Positions 48,434 through 59,316 of a DNA stretch of 64,000 bases are shown here, piece by piece. The stretch lies in NCBI GenBank assembly GCA_014904845.1, contig MU119450.1, positions 2,594 through 66,593 of the forward strand. Direction: 5' to 3'. The position numbers and the translations under genes were made by a program. The stretch's first letter is position 1; every line of letters begins with the position of its first letter. This DNA comes from Acephala macrosclerotiorum. Its lineage: Eukaryota > Ascomycota > Leotiomycetes > Helotiales > Mollisiaceae. Under the pieces are notes generated by a model. It was given only the letters and a program-made list of their open reading frames with translations. It was not told the origin of the DNA and did no database searches.

Positions 48434-49613
48434 TCAAAACTCCTCTCCAGGCAGAACAGGAGGAAGGGCAACCTTACCTGCGTACTCCTCCGCCGTAACC
48501 TCCCTATGCGCCGGCCAATACCCCGCATTCGGATCAAACTGCCCCCTCAAATCCTCAAAATACGCCAACTTCATCTGCGCATAAAACGCCTTCCTAAGCA
48601 CCTCCTTCTCATCATAAATCTGCACATCCAGATCATTCAACAAAACGCTCCCATCCAAATGCTCCCAAACATACTTCTCCGGTCTACTCCCCTTCGACTG
48701 CGCTACTATCTCCCATGTCTTATCTTTATAATAGTCTGCTTGTTCTTGCAACCCCATTCGTTCAAGCAAGTCGTTAATTCGGAACGTTATAGGCCATATA
48801 CCTCTCTTTCCCCTTTCTCGCTACGGATTGAAGTAAGGAGAGGAGGTGGGTTGCTTTACCTAGCTCGAGGACGCCGTGGGTGGGCGAGGGGAGGAAGGAG
48901 TATGTGGACCAGAAATGATCGATCATGAGGGCATAAACTCTCATCGATAGAGCGAAAGTGTTTTTTTGACGGTGAGCGGGTTGGATGGTGTCGAATTGAG
49001 TGTGAAACGCCCAGAAAAATTGTAAGAGACGTTGGAGTTGGGTGAATGACCAGATGGGAGAGGAGGGGGTGGTGCCGAGGGAGAAATGGACGTGCAGACC
49101 GCAGGTCGTGTTAGTTTTGGTTAGGTAGTTGGCTTGGAGGAGAAAGCATACCTTTGAGATTGTGGTTAGGTTCTCGGGGGTGCATTCATAGGCTGGGGAG
49201 GTGATTTCGATGGGTGCCCAGATGTATTCTCTCTCTATTAGATTTCTTGGATCGGGAGTTGTGTCGATGCTGCCGTCGGTCGTGATATGCCAGTTTTGGA
49301 TGTTCTCTTCGGAGTCGTTGGTGTGGTCGTAGGGGAGACCGGCGTCGATGAGGGTTTGTCCGATGTGTTGGCGAGCTGAAGGGAGGAAGATGTCGGTTCG
49401 TAGGCCTATTCTGGACGGATCTCTGAAGAGTTGTTCCCGGGTAAATGGTGTGCCGTCAAAATTTGTATCATTTTGGAGGGACTCTTGGATAGCGGTTTCT
49501 GAGATGGGAAATGCGGTGAACTTGGTTGGGTAAGGATCTGGGTCTGGCTGCCCTGGCTCGTTGTAAGCGAGGCAGAATTCGAACTCAATTCCGAAGTAAA
49601 GTGTTGGTGCCAT
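48434..49613 (-). pseudogene. Amidoligase-like gene, frame-shifted and probably missing its middle
   Basis: The first frame (ATG at 49613, MAPTLYFGIEFEFCLAYNE, to 48774) contains the FGIEFEF opening, TTDGSI and CGLHVHFSLG, all expected in fungal amidoligase-fold proteins (Amidoligase_2, a COOH-NH2 ligase related to glutamine-synthetase-like folds). It reaches RYMAYNVPN and stops. A shifted frame resumes at once with INDLLERMGLQEQADYYKD and ends at 48434. In relatives, as I recall them, AYN.N is followed by an EFR.H segment and about 60 residues before the C-terminal LGL..QADYY part; here that stretch is absent. I therefore read a deletion with frameshift. An intron at the junction seems unlikely. 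Confidence 0.6.
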
Positions 49614-50029
49614 ATTTCTTTGTTTGTGTGATATGGCTGGCAAGTAGGAGGGGTTCTAATTGTCAGCCGTCGGGGCTCTGAAACAATGGCATTTTTATAC
49701 TGGTGCATGCTTTGTCTACAACTCTGAGAATAATACCATTGTTCAAGAGGTTGTCAAAGAAGCATCAAAGAGATATGTCTAACAGGATCTCAAACATTGT
49801 TCCTTCTGCATAGAGAGTGACATCTTGTAAAAATCTAAAAGCCGAGGAAAGACAAAGAGAAGATGAGAAAATAGAAGGCTTCAAAGTGAAGATACACAAT
49901 CTAGAGCATTAAGCGCAGTTGAGCACCGTCCATTGATATCCAAAGAGTATGAATATCTGCTCTGAGATGATTGTTTTCAAAGTGCATTAAAAGTACCAGC
50001 CCACTTCGAAGATTGAATATAAACCTCTA
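49614..50029. other. Intergenic, no gene seen
   Basis: Upstream region of the amidoligase-like locus. No supported feature. Confidence 0.45.
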
Positions 50030-50620
50030 AGGCGCCATCACGCAGCGTACTCCAGACCATCGTGCTTGCTCCCTTGCCTCACCATCATAATCTACCCCAA
50101 CGAGCTCGATGAACCCATTATCAATTATAAAAAGATTCAACTCATATCCCATAACCATCTGCTCCACGTCCTTTCTTAAACCGGGTATTTCGTATGTTAT
50201 TAATATTTATAATCAAAACAACCAATCTCTCGTACTTGGAATTCGGCGTCTTCATCATGATACCGGTGGAGAGAAACTGCTCGGCCTGAATTAAGACAGA
50301 CTGTTTTTCGTCCCTCGTTTAGCAAATAGCTTTGTAGACGCGGTACTGAATGGCTGCTATGCCTTGCCTTTGGAAGCAGCAGCAGCGATCATTTTCCTCT
50401 CGATCTCAGCGATCTTCCCGGCCTTGGCTAGATAAGATTGCAATTCCGCAGCATCTTTCTCAAATGCCTAATTATCTCTTTCTTTCCTTCTTCTTCGCCT
50501 CTTCAATATTATTTTCAATCGACAAGACCTGTTTCTTCTAGATAGCAAGTGCCTGCCCGTCGGTTTGCTGCCGCTGGACTTGTTCCTGAATTTCTCTTCA
50601 TGTTCGGGATTATAAAAACT
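50030..50620 (-). pseudogene. Decayed coiled-coil gene of unknown function
   Basis: Minus-strand pieces in different frames look protein-like. First comes EQVQRQQTDGQALAI, a stop, KKQVLSIENNIEEAKKKERK, then FEKDAAELQSYLAKAGKI and AEIERKMIAAAASKGKA and a stop. Lower down are AEQFLSTGIMMKTPNSKYE, IPGLRKDVEQMVMGYELNLF and IDNGFIELVGVDYDGEAREQ. Most breaks are TAG/TAA stops and one-base shifts. No family is recognised; the first half is a Lys/Glu-rich coiled coil. Confidence 0.45.
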
Positions 50621-51522
50621 CTTCGCAGAACACACATCACCCAGCCGATGTCCTGGGAATAGTACCAGTAGATGATGAAGTGGGAGTGGAGAGGAGAGTT
50701 TATGGCTATAGGTGAAGGTCCAGATTTGGGGTTTTGGTTCTATGTTGGCTTCGGAGGTGAGTTTCCGTTGGAGATGAACGCCTACTCAGATACTTGGGGC
50801 AGAAAGATATACATTGGAGACTTGATCTGATTGTATAAAAATAGAAGGACAAGATTGCAAGGTACAGTAAAAGTCTCAAGTCCTTTGCGACAATGACGTT
50901 TGTTCTTGATATCGTAGACTCGAGTCCAGATCATCGAGGTCGAGACTTCGAAGCGGTTGCACGGTGGGTGCATGTCGAGCTGCTATCAAAAATTAGCACA
51001 CACTCTAAAAGTCGATTAGTACAGGTGAGTACTTTTGCGTAACGAGTGGGTTTCTAGAATCTCGGTCAGTGCTTGACAACTTGCGATGAGGTAAAGTCCT
51101 CAACTCCTTACGAACAACTAGCCTCAACCGTTTGCAGCGCTGGGCCGAGAACGTGAGATGTCGAGGTGCCTGATGTTGAAAGGGGAAGTTAGATAGTGGG
51201 GAGAGTGAGGGAATTTATGCTAACTGGATGGGTGGTTGGGTAGGCGAGAGTAAGGTGAAAGTGAGTCTACGTGCTGAATGAGGAGGGAAGGGACAGATAA
51301 GGTGGAGGAATTTCACTGGTCACATCAAAAATTGACGTGAAAGTTAATTGGAGAAGGCTGCGTATTCTTGGTCATGTTACTCTCAAAGCGGTCTGGAGAT
51401 CTATCCCATGGTCATCACTATCATCCGCGCATCCCATCCCCTCTACCTCGCACGATTTAGATTCTCATTCATGAACCCTCCACCTAGAAAGAAGGCTCGT
51501 CCGAGATTGCTTCCAGAAACTC
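50621..51522. other. Intergenic, no gene seen
   Basis: No reading frame with recognisable features and no clear repeats. Confidence 0.45.
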
Positions 51523-52108
51523 CTATCTAAATTTCTCCAGTTTCTGTTCCATGCGATAGAAGGTTTCAGGAAGCTCGTTGGCAAATACCTCCTCCAGCGC
51601 CTCCAGGTCCTCGTGCAGCTTCTCCAACTTCGGGATTCTGGATCTTGCGAGGGGTAGGCCAGAATTGTGTACCTCCTCGGTCTCCATCATCTTGCGAACT
51701 GTGTCTTTTTTTTGCCACCAGCTTCTTATGGAACTCGTCCGTGAAGTACGCCTTGTCTTCCTTCTTCGCATTGTCCCTCTTCTCCATCACCACGACCTTC
51801 TTAGCCCAGTTCGCATGACAAATCTTCAACATCGTCTCGAAATCCTTGACTGCCTCTGTGTTGTTTTGCGTCTTTGTATCCAATATATGGGCTTGGATGT
51901 CCTCGCTCTGCTGCTCCCAAATTGTCAGGGCTTGTTCATCATTCTTGGACAGCGCCTCCTCAGAGTTCTTCGCCCCTTGAAGATCCTTCAATTGGCATAA
52001 ATGGCATTGAGTGCCGCAGTTAAATTGGCGGTTGAACGTCGCCCCGGGCCCATCATCGAAAAGCTCGTACTGGTGCTTGCAAGAAAAGGTCTATTTGTGC
52101 TTCGCCAT
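51523..52108 (-). pseudogene. Coiled-coil protein gene with early stop and a homopolymer frameshift
   Basis: From ATG 52108 the frame reads MAKHK, then TAG (52091-52093), then TFSCKHQYELFDDGPGATFN, CGTQCHLCQLKDLQGAKN and a long helical stretch (EEALSKNDEQALTIWEQQ; EMLKICHANWAKK-like). In the A8 run near 51706-51713 the frame shifts, and the other frame continues DTVRKMMETEEVHNSGLPL, PKLEKLHEDLEALEEVF, ELPETFYRMEQKLEKFR to a stop at 51523. The Cys pattern near the N terminus (C..C..C) hints at a small metal site. Family not recognised. With one sense codon and one base corrected it would be about 190 residues. Confidence 0.55.
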
Positions 52109-54357
52109 GTTGGTGGTAAGATTGGACAATTGATGTGATTTTCCAAGCTCAAATCCGCACCTAAAATGGGAGATTTTGGATTGCGTAGGTGCAGGGCAAA
52201 CGAGGCTATACCAAAAGTGAGCCTGTGTTCTTTGAACTTCTTTCAGGATCGAAGAAAATAACTGACCTGCTCGCAAGTGCAATCGCGGTTTTGGACGTGT
52301 TCGCAGAGACCATCACGGTGCGAAAGCCAAAGATATCGTGTGTTCGAAGCTGTGGTGAGAATGCTCGAGATCGTAAGGAGAATGCGTAACCCTGGAGTTG
52401 ACGTTGAAGGAAAGATCGAAGTCTTTAGGAAAGAATCCTAAGTAGGTCTGCGAAGCGAGACGCGACTCTACCACGTGATGCGCATGTCCCTGAAATTGTT
52501 GGACTTCACAGATTCCATTGAATTGGGGATACAGTCAACTTCGTTTCGGACATTGAGAATATTTCGAAGTGAGTCTGCCACATGACCCGTGATGGTTGGT
52601 CAATTCAACTTCTGGATTCGAGCAAGGTTCTAGGCATCGAAGCATTTCAGGACTGCCAGGTCAACTCTGCCCAACCTTGGCCCGAACCTATAACAGCAGC
52701 ATGATATGTGAGATATCTCATGGAGCCCCTGCAGGGAAAAAAAGGATAACGAGCTTGACAAAGCGAGAAGCCGGAGAGAAAGCAGAAGAGAGAACTTGAA
52801 TATAATCCTTTCCTAGGATATAACTACAGGCAACTCATGGAGCTCTCATTTCATATGCTTCTGCCTGCCTGAACGAGAAAAGACAGAAAATAAAAGTAGT
52901 CAATGAAATATCTGCGCTGAAGAGGAAGGTACCGAGACTGCATGAAAGAACTTAACCGCCCAACCTTTCTAGAATACTATCTTCCACAAGCATCGTGTTG
53001 CTCATAGTCCAGTAAAAACGATGCAGCAACCGCTGATAGCGATAGTCGTACAATCGTGGTATCAAGAACTGCCGCCTGCACAAGAGCAGCATTAGTACAA
53101 GTCATAGGGCGAAAGATGAAACGCAAGGGAAGAAATGTTGTGGAGAGGCAGAAATGCTGATGGAGGTGGGGCAAAGCAGGGTATTGGATCCAGGGTCTTA
53201 TCTAATCCAATTCCTGGATTTGCAGTTTCAGCTGGGCTGAAATTGTGGATGTTGCATCCGGCCGTGATGTGACAGTGGAGATCTATTCTGTTGGTCTCAT
53301 CGTGATCGACCATCGATCGTGATTACTGATTCTTTCTCGGGCCTGGTCGTAGAGGCTCTGCTGAGATACGACTTGGGTGAAGTGAGTCGCCGTTGATCGT
53401 ATTGTGCATTGCAAGAGTGCGGCCTCACTGCCCCACACCGTGAAATAACCGTTATGGCGATCTGAATAGCGGTGACAGGAGCTTGATCCTCGTGGATGTC
53501 GATTGATCTGTGGCAGGTCCTCAATTGCGTGGTGACCATGCGGCAACTCGAGCACTTACTGAACTGAAGGTCCAAGAGCGCCTCTTCATGATGAAATCAT
53601 CAAACACCCAACCAGTAGCAGCTCGACGTCGGTCCAAAGAAACCGCAAAGAACAAACTAAACTATCTCGTAAGGTCGTATCAGCCACGAGTTGTTATTTC
53701 TGGCGAACTATTGGATGTCTCACCATCGCACAGACGTTCCGGCCTGACAGAAGTGGTTGAGCACTGACCGCACCCCGCCAGTCTGGAAGCCCACGCGCTC
53801 GCAAATCGCTGCACATCGCTGCACAGCACTAAGCGAGGTCTGTGCCTGGCGGTGCACCAGCAAACGTTCCACGCTCTGACCTGGTGCTCGTCCCCGTGCT
53901 CACGATACACTTCTTCAACTGCAGACGTGGACTGAATCAGGTCGACGGCGTACTTAAGATGGATCGAGGATGGCTCAACCGTGGGTTCGTGCGATGTTTT
54001 GATCGCGGGATAAAATATCCGGCTCGGTGATTGCGACGCCGTGGCCACGCCAGACGGCACGGATCTATCAAACCTTCGCAGGAGAGACGATGTGACTGGT
54101 CGGAAGGGCCAGAATCATCGAGCAAGGCAGCGATGTCACCCTTCGCGTAGTGGACTGGTGGCTGGCGCAGTCTTAAGAGAGATAGAGATTGACGTTGACA
54201 GGTCTGGAAAGAGCAGATCTTGGCCCTTCCTTACAACGCTCCCGCCGCCTCCTTCCTCAATAGACATAAAGCATGGCCCTTGCCCACCGTCGTGCTTCTT
54301 GCTTTTTCAACGTGAATCCGGTTCGACTCTTCTTCATCATCATCATCAACACCCATC
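52109..54357. other. Gene-poor region upstream of the RGS gene
   Basis: Short overlapping frames on both strands, none with domain, splicing or family support. The last few hundred bases, with CA- and CT-rich stretches, probably hold the promoter and leader of the RGS gene. Confidence 0.5.
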
Positions 54358-55837
54358 ATGGCTTCAATGCCCTTTCCATACCCTGAATGGGCGCGCTGGT
54401 ACAAGAAGCCATCCTATGTCGACGTCAACCAGTTCGCGACAGCGATCAGCGAAAGAGCTGGTACTGCAACGAGTCCAAACTCTCCAACAAATACTCCTCG
54501 CACCAGTCTCGACCTCAAACGTCGCAGCAGCACTGATATCCCACGAAAGCTGCGCTTGGAGAGGATCCTCAAGAATCAAACATGTATGCATCACTTGTTA
54601 GACACATGCTCATCGTCACTGACACCTCGCAGGCAGTCCGATGTCGATGTATGACTTCTACATGTACCTGAAGTACATTGAGCATTCAGCAGAGAACCTC
54701 GAGTTCTACATCTGGTAGGCGCGCTCCTGAGTCCTCTTCGCACATTACTGACCTGGCACAGGTTCAAGAACTATGAGGCAGGTCGCTTGACTGCATTCCC
54801 AGAACTTCCACGTGCCCTCACGCCAGTCGACAGCAGCACCTTCTCCAATTCAGAGTCGAGTCTCGCCAAGTCAGACCATGACGACAAGTTTCCTCCCCCA
54901 TCACCTACCACCACGGGTGACAGCGAGGGTCAAGATGGTCTCAACTTCGAGGACAGTGAGTACATCACAGCCCGTTTGTCGACTCTGCTAACCTCACACA
55001 GCCGAGATATATGCGCGCATCGCAACAATCGTGTCACCAATGAACTCATGCGGCGTCAATGGGTGTGGCACCAGCTCACCTCTTTACAAACGCCCATTTT
55101 CTTTAGTCGAAAAGATCCGCACGGAAGAACAAGTCAAAGAGGAGGGAAAGACATCAACAGAGATTCGCGACCTCCGACGAACAGAACTCGAGACCATCAA
55201 GCAACTCTTCCTTCTTCCTGGCGCACCTAAAGAACTCAACATCCCCGCACCGATGCGAAAGAAAGTTCTCACTGCGATTGAAAATTCAACAGAAGCCAAG
55301 CATCTAGAACCCATCGCAGAACACTGCTACCTCCTCCTCAAGTCATGTTCGCACAGGAACTTTGTCCGCCTCGGCGTTTCCAATGGCACATTCGAGACCG
55401 TCTGCATGGCTACTGGTCTTGGCATCGTCCTCACTGTCGCTGGTTTCCTTTGTATGCTTCTCCTTGCCTTTGTATCACCCGGCTTCCGCCAATCGTCTCG
55501 ATGGAGAGGTATCGGCGTCTGGCCAATGTGGGCAACTGGTGTGGGATTGATCCTTTCTGGTCTTCGTGGCAGCTGCTTCTTTCTCCTCCTATTCTCGAGA
55601 CGCCAACCACTGCCCTGGGAGCGATTCGAGGACGAAGGCACCATCGCTCAGAAACGTTCACGCTTCATCCGCGTCGTCTCCAAACTCATGATCTTCGATC
55701 GGAAGCTCAAGGTCAAGGACGACAATCTTCGCCGCTTACAAAGGAGAGTTGTAGTCCAGAGTCTGCTAGGAGGTGCGGGTTTCGCGACATTGATGGTTAT
55801 TGTCTTCCTTTCTCTTCCCATCTGGAAGGACATTTGA
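54358..55837 (+). CDS. RGS-domain protein with C-terminal membrane segments (445 aa)
   Basis: Four exons: 54358-54583, 54633-54714, 54762-54955 and 55002-55837 (1338 nt). Introns are 46-49 bp with GT..AG ends, and all joins keep the frame. After a basic lead (MASMPFPYPEWARWYKKPS), the RGS fold begins with SMYDFYMYLKYIEHSAENLEFYIWFKNYEAG at about 79-108 and continues after a Ser-rich insert with EIRDLRRTELETIKQLFLLP and NFVRLGVSNGTFE. Three hydrophobic segments follow at about 297-325, 331-357 and 418-442. RGS plus membrane segments resembles the Rax1/RgsB type. RGS proteins accelerate GTP hydrolysis by G-alpha; Rax1-type members act in polarity in yeast. Role here inferred from the family only. 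Confidence 0.85.
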
Positions 55838-57019
55838 TTTGCTGATACGGCTGGCTGGTCCTCCGGGTTACCTCGTTCACGTTATGATATCCCATTACTA
55901 TTGTTTAATCGTAATTAACTATTGCTCCTAGTCTGTCATTACGTGGATAATAATGATTAATGAATTACGCCCCTTTGATAACAGAAAATCTTTCTCCGTC
56001 CACTTAATGAAAGGTGTTTGATGATGATCGTCGGGAGCGGAATATTCTATACCCAACAACCTGGTACGTGCTGAGACATACACATCTCGGAAAAAACCTG
56101 CGGTAGATCTAGGAATAATTTCCCTAGACCATTCGAGCACGGGCATGGGTTCACCATGCATCTCGCTACGGAGTCCGCCCGGCGCTACTACACCCTTGCA
56201 CGACATCTCTTCTTGGTTGGTTCTTTCGATCTTCCATACTTCTTCTTCTCCTTTCAATCACAGGGGGAATAGACAACGACATGACGATGAATGATAGGGA
56301 ATGCAGGGGTATTGAAGTTGGTACTGAGTATCTGAGCACTAACTTACTCTGTCGGGATTTGTTATCTTTTGAGAGGGGGGTGCTAACCTTAACCCGCTCG
56401 CAAAGACGTTCGCTGATTCACGGACAGACACGGTTAAGGTTAATATCGAGCCGCACCCAAAGGCTTTGAGTTGAGCTGGCAGTGATGAAGAAATACAACC
56501 AACACAACGACATGACATGATGATGGAAGACAAAGGAAGAAAGGATAGCAAGCTGGTGAGTACGGAGCCTGGGTGAGTCGAGTACTTACTCCTTGGTCAG
56601 CTCCATCATGTTCCAGGGATCGCTACCCTGCAAAGACGTCAGCTGGTTCACGGACGCAATATCGAGCCGCACGAAGAGACCTGACAACAAATCCCCTGGA
56701 GGTCGAAACTCCAACACCGAGTCCTCGAAGACCTTGCCTGGAAGGAGATCAGAGGTTCACTCAATGTCCCAGTCCTAGTGTTCAAGGTTGAGGATGCCGA
56801 GAATGGGGGGCTGGTTCCAACCACGGATATCGATCACAACACTGCTTCTGTTTGCCCCTGTATTCGACTGGAAGAAAACACTTGCTATCATCTCCCCACC
56901 ACAACAACACTGGCAAAAATAGTATCATCCTCTTCAACATGATTACAGCCAAGCAGGAGCAAGTACTTTCCCACGATACGGACCATACCACGAGTCCAAG
57001 AACGACAGAAATTGAAGAC
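55838..57019. other. Intergenic with a short internal duplication
   Basis: No supported gene. A segment at 56401-56456 recurs at 56631-56672 (both start CAAAGACGT and end ATCGAGCCGCAC); the first copy has about 14 extra bases that pair with an upstream inverted stretch (56385-56396 with 56431-56441). Confidence 0.5.
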
Positions 57020-58083
57020 AATGGAATTTAACTTTCTTTGACCTCAGCGATAACGAGGACAACGATACCAGCCACCCATGCTTCTGGACATGGTTTACTG
57101 TCGAAAGTCAGTGGTCGATGCCCCACTATTTAAATAATGATCAGCAGGACATTCGCATGGTAAAAGAATACTTCAATGAATCCAATTGATCACTCACAGG
57201 CACTTCCGTTTGACATTTACTACGAAGCAGAAGCAAAAACACAACACCCTCCCACCAGGCTGGGCAAGAACAATGCAATAAGACGCCAGCTCCTCGAATT
57301 CGAACAGTGTTCGACATCCTTCGAGTGCCTTGCTTAAGCTTTGCCAAGAGCGGGGAATAACGGACAACATTTCGGAAGTGGACATGGTCGAACTCTATTT
57401 TGCCTAATTATCCAAGTCCGGCTACAACCCCCAGAGACATGTATGCTCCATTGTGGATCCCTCTTCAAAACTCCGACTTGGTTGACTCCAGACCAGAAGC
57501 AGAGTCCTCTTTCCACCATGCGCCGAGTCCCAGAACGATCCAAGCATCCAAGCAGAAGCCAGGTCCTTGAACCGTGTCTAAGCTTTGTTGAGGACTTCAA
57601 ACAAGTCTCAAGCCCTCAAAGTCGAGGGAGCTTGGAAGTAGCAACGAGTGTATTGTATATCTCAGTCAAAGATGGCATGTCGCTGGAAATGGACATGGAA
57701 GAAGAGATTCCTCGAGTACTGCTTCCTCTGATGGACATTCATGCGCTGCTATTTCTGCTTTCTATGTATTGTGTCTGGTTCAAGTTGCGTTCGATGGTAG
57801 CACTTGCTACTTGTTCACTCCTGCTTCGGTTTCCGCTTGCTTTGTTCTATTTGGAGCACTTGCTACCGTTTTCTTCATCACTGCACGTCTGGACATCTCG
57901 AGGGAAGAAAAGTATTATCAATGAAGGCGATATCATTGATTCCGAATTTCGCTATGGTATTCATTCATCGAAAATCTTCCATGAACCGCTCACCCAGCTT
58001 CAAGAGTGTATTCCGACGAAATGAGAAAAACCAGCAAACGAACTCCATTGTCAGTAAACGAAAACGCTGTGGAGGACAGCCGT
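57020..58083 (+). pseudogene. Possible decayed gene of unknown function
   Basis: Several plus-strand pieces look protein-like but lie in different frames. One is QWNLTFFDLSDNEDNDT followed by FWTWFTVESQWSMPHYLNND and IRMVKEYFNES (about 57030-57188). Another is PFDIYYEAEAKTQH then RRQLLEFEQC (57208-57310). A 227-codon frame at 57341-58024 has a hydrophobic central part but no family signature. The pieces are separated by TAA/TAG stops. No function can be given, and the call as a former gene is tentative. Confidence 0.3.
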
Positions 58084-58136
58084 AAAGTCAGGAACGCAAT
58101 CCAGGGATTGAGGAGTTGAGACAGAGCAGGCCAAGC

Positions 58137-59099
58137 CTACTCATCCATCTCTTCATCAGCTTCATAATCCAAGTCCGCATCCTCCGCAGCCATCATCTCA
58201 TAAGCCTCGATATCTTCGACTTCTGGTGAATACTCCCTATGCTCAGCGTGAGCCGCAGCCCTACGCCACATATCAACCCTAGCCTCATTCTTTCTCTTCC
58301 GCTCCTTGGTCATACCGGCTGCTTCGGACTCAATCTTGTCCTTGAGCAGCATCTGAACGAACTCTGAAGGCAGGTGACTCTCCTTATTGGCAGACTTGGA
58401 GGACTTGACTGACTTGGATGGGGCCTTGAATTGGGATTTGGTGTTGAGCTTGCTGCGGATTTCGTATTGGCGCTCGGCAAGTTGGGAGGCGAGTTGGGCG
58501 TTGACAACGTTAGCATTGAGCATGTATGTGTCGAATTTAAGGTCTGATTGGTCGACGAGTCTGTGAGGTTTTGCATCAGCTTCAGTTTCTGGGATTTCTT
58601 ATGTGGCTTGCTGAGTCCATCTAGCCCATGTTTTGTGCTGGGCTAGGAGCGCAATATGTTTGGATCTGTCAATTGGATCGAGCACCAGGAGTATCATTTC
58701 TCCAGTCCAAGGAACAAGGAGTGGAAGAAGGAAAAGAGGAGCTCAACATACTCATCCATAGTAAGACCAGCCTGCCTCTCAATGCAGCAGCAACACTCAG
58801 TCCAGCAGACCTGCTTGTCGTTGTCGATGACATCGCAAAGCATCTTGTTGTTAATATCGCAGCTCAGGCGGGCCAGGTGTAGGTGACGGCAGGGGTCTTT
58901 TTGTCGCACTACGTCAGCTCGTGTCTCTTCTTGCCTCTTCTCTTCCTCCCTCTTCCTCATCGACCCATGCGCGAGAAGCATGGGTGAGTGAGTGGAAAGG
59001 ATATGAAGAGTGGAGAGGATGGGAAGTGTGATTGGGGGTGGCCGTGATCAAGACAGAAGAGAAGGAATACTCACAAACCCAAGTAACAGTTTTACACAT
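58137..59099 (-). CDS. Cys-rich hypothetical protein, three exons (201 aa)
   Basis: Exons 59075-59099, 58752-58908 and 58137-58560 join in frame (606 nt). The first intron is 166 bp (GTGAGT..GTAG); the second has a GTATGT donor and CACAG acceptor. The product starts MCKTVTWVLRQKDPCRHLHL, has a Cys-rich segment (CDINNKMLCDV, VCWTECCCCIERQAG) in residues ~20-56, a middle helical part (NAQLASQLAERQYEIRSKLN), a Lys-rich stretch and an acidic C terminus. Cysteine spacing could hold a metal ion or be disulphide-bonded; there is no signal peptide, so I favour an intracellular protein. Family not recognised. The clean joining of exons is the main support. Confidence 0.65.
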
Positions 59100-59316
59100 C
59101 TTGGCAATCGTCGTCGCACCTTGGTTCGAGATATCTACTTGTCAGAAAGAGGTGGTTTCTTTCGTGGTAGTGTGTTCTCGATCTCGCTGTCGAGTATCGA
59201 AAACAGAAAGCGAAGTCGGCATCAACACAGATATCGTTGACGGCGTCGGCACTTGACCTCCCCGGATTCGCGCTATCGAGGTCGCTTCTCGAGAATGTCC
59301 TACTCGTTGTCGGCGA

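Noticed and set aside
53680..54060. 126-codon minus-strand frame upstream of the RGS gene
   Set aside because: Composition and lack of family or splicing support suggest a chance open frame in the RGS promoter region.
55928..56257. 109-codon minus-strand frame
   Set aside because: No recognisable domain, no introns, and nothing supports translation.
57341..58024. 227-codon open frame as an intact gene
   Set aside because: No domain. Better coding-like pieces lie in other frames nearby, so I treat the region as a possible decayed gene only.
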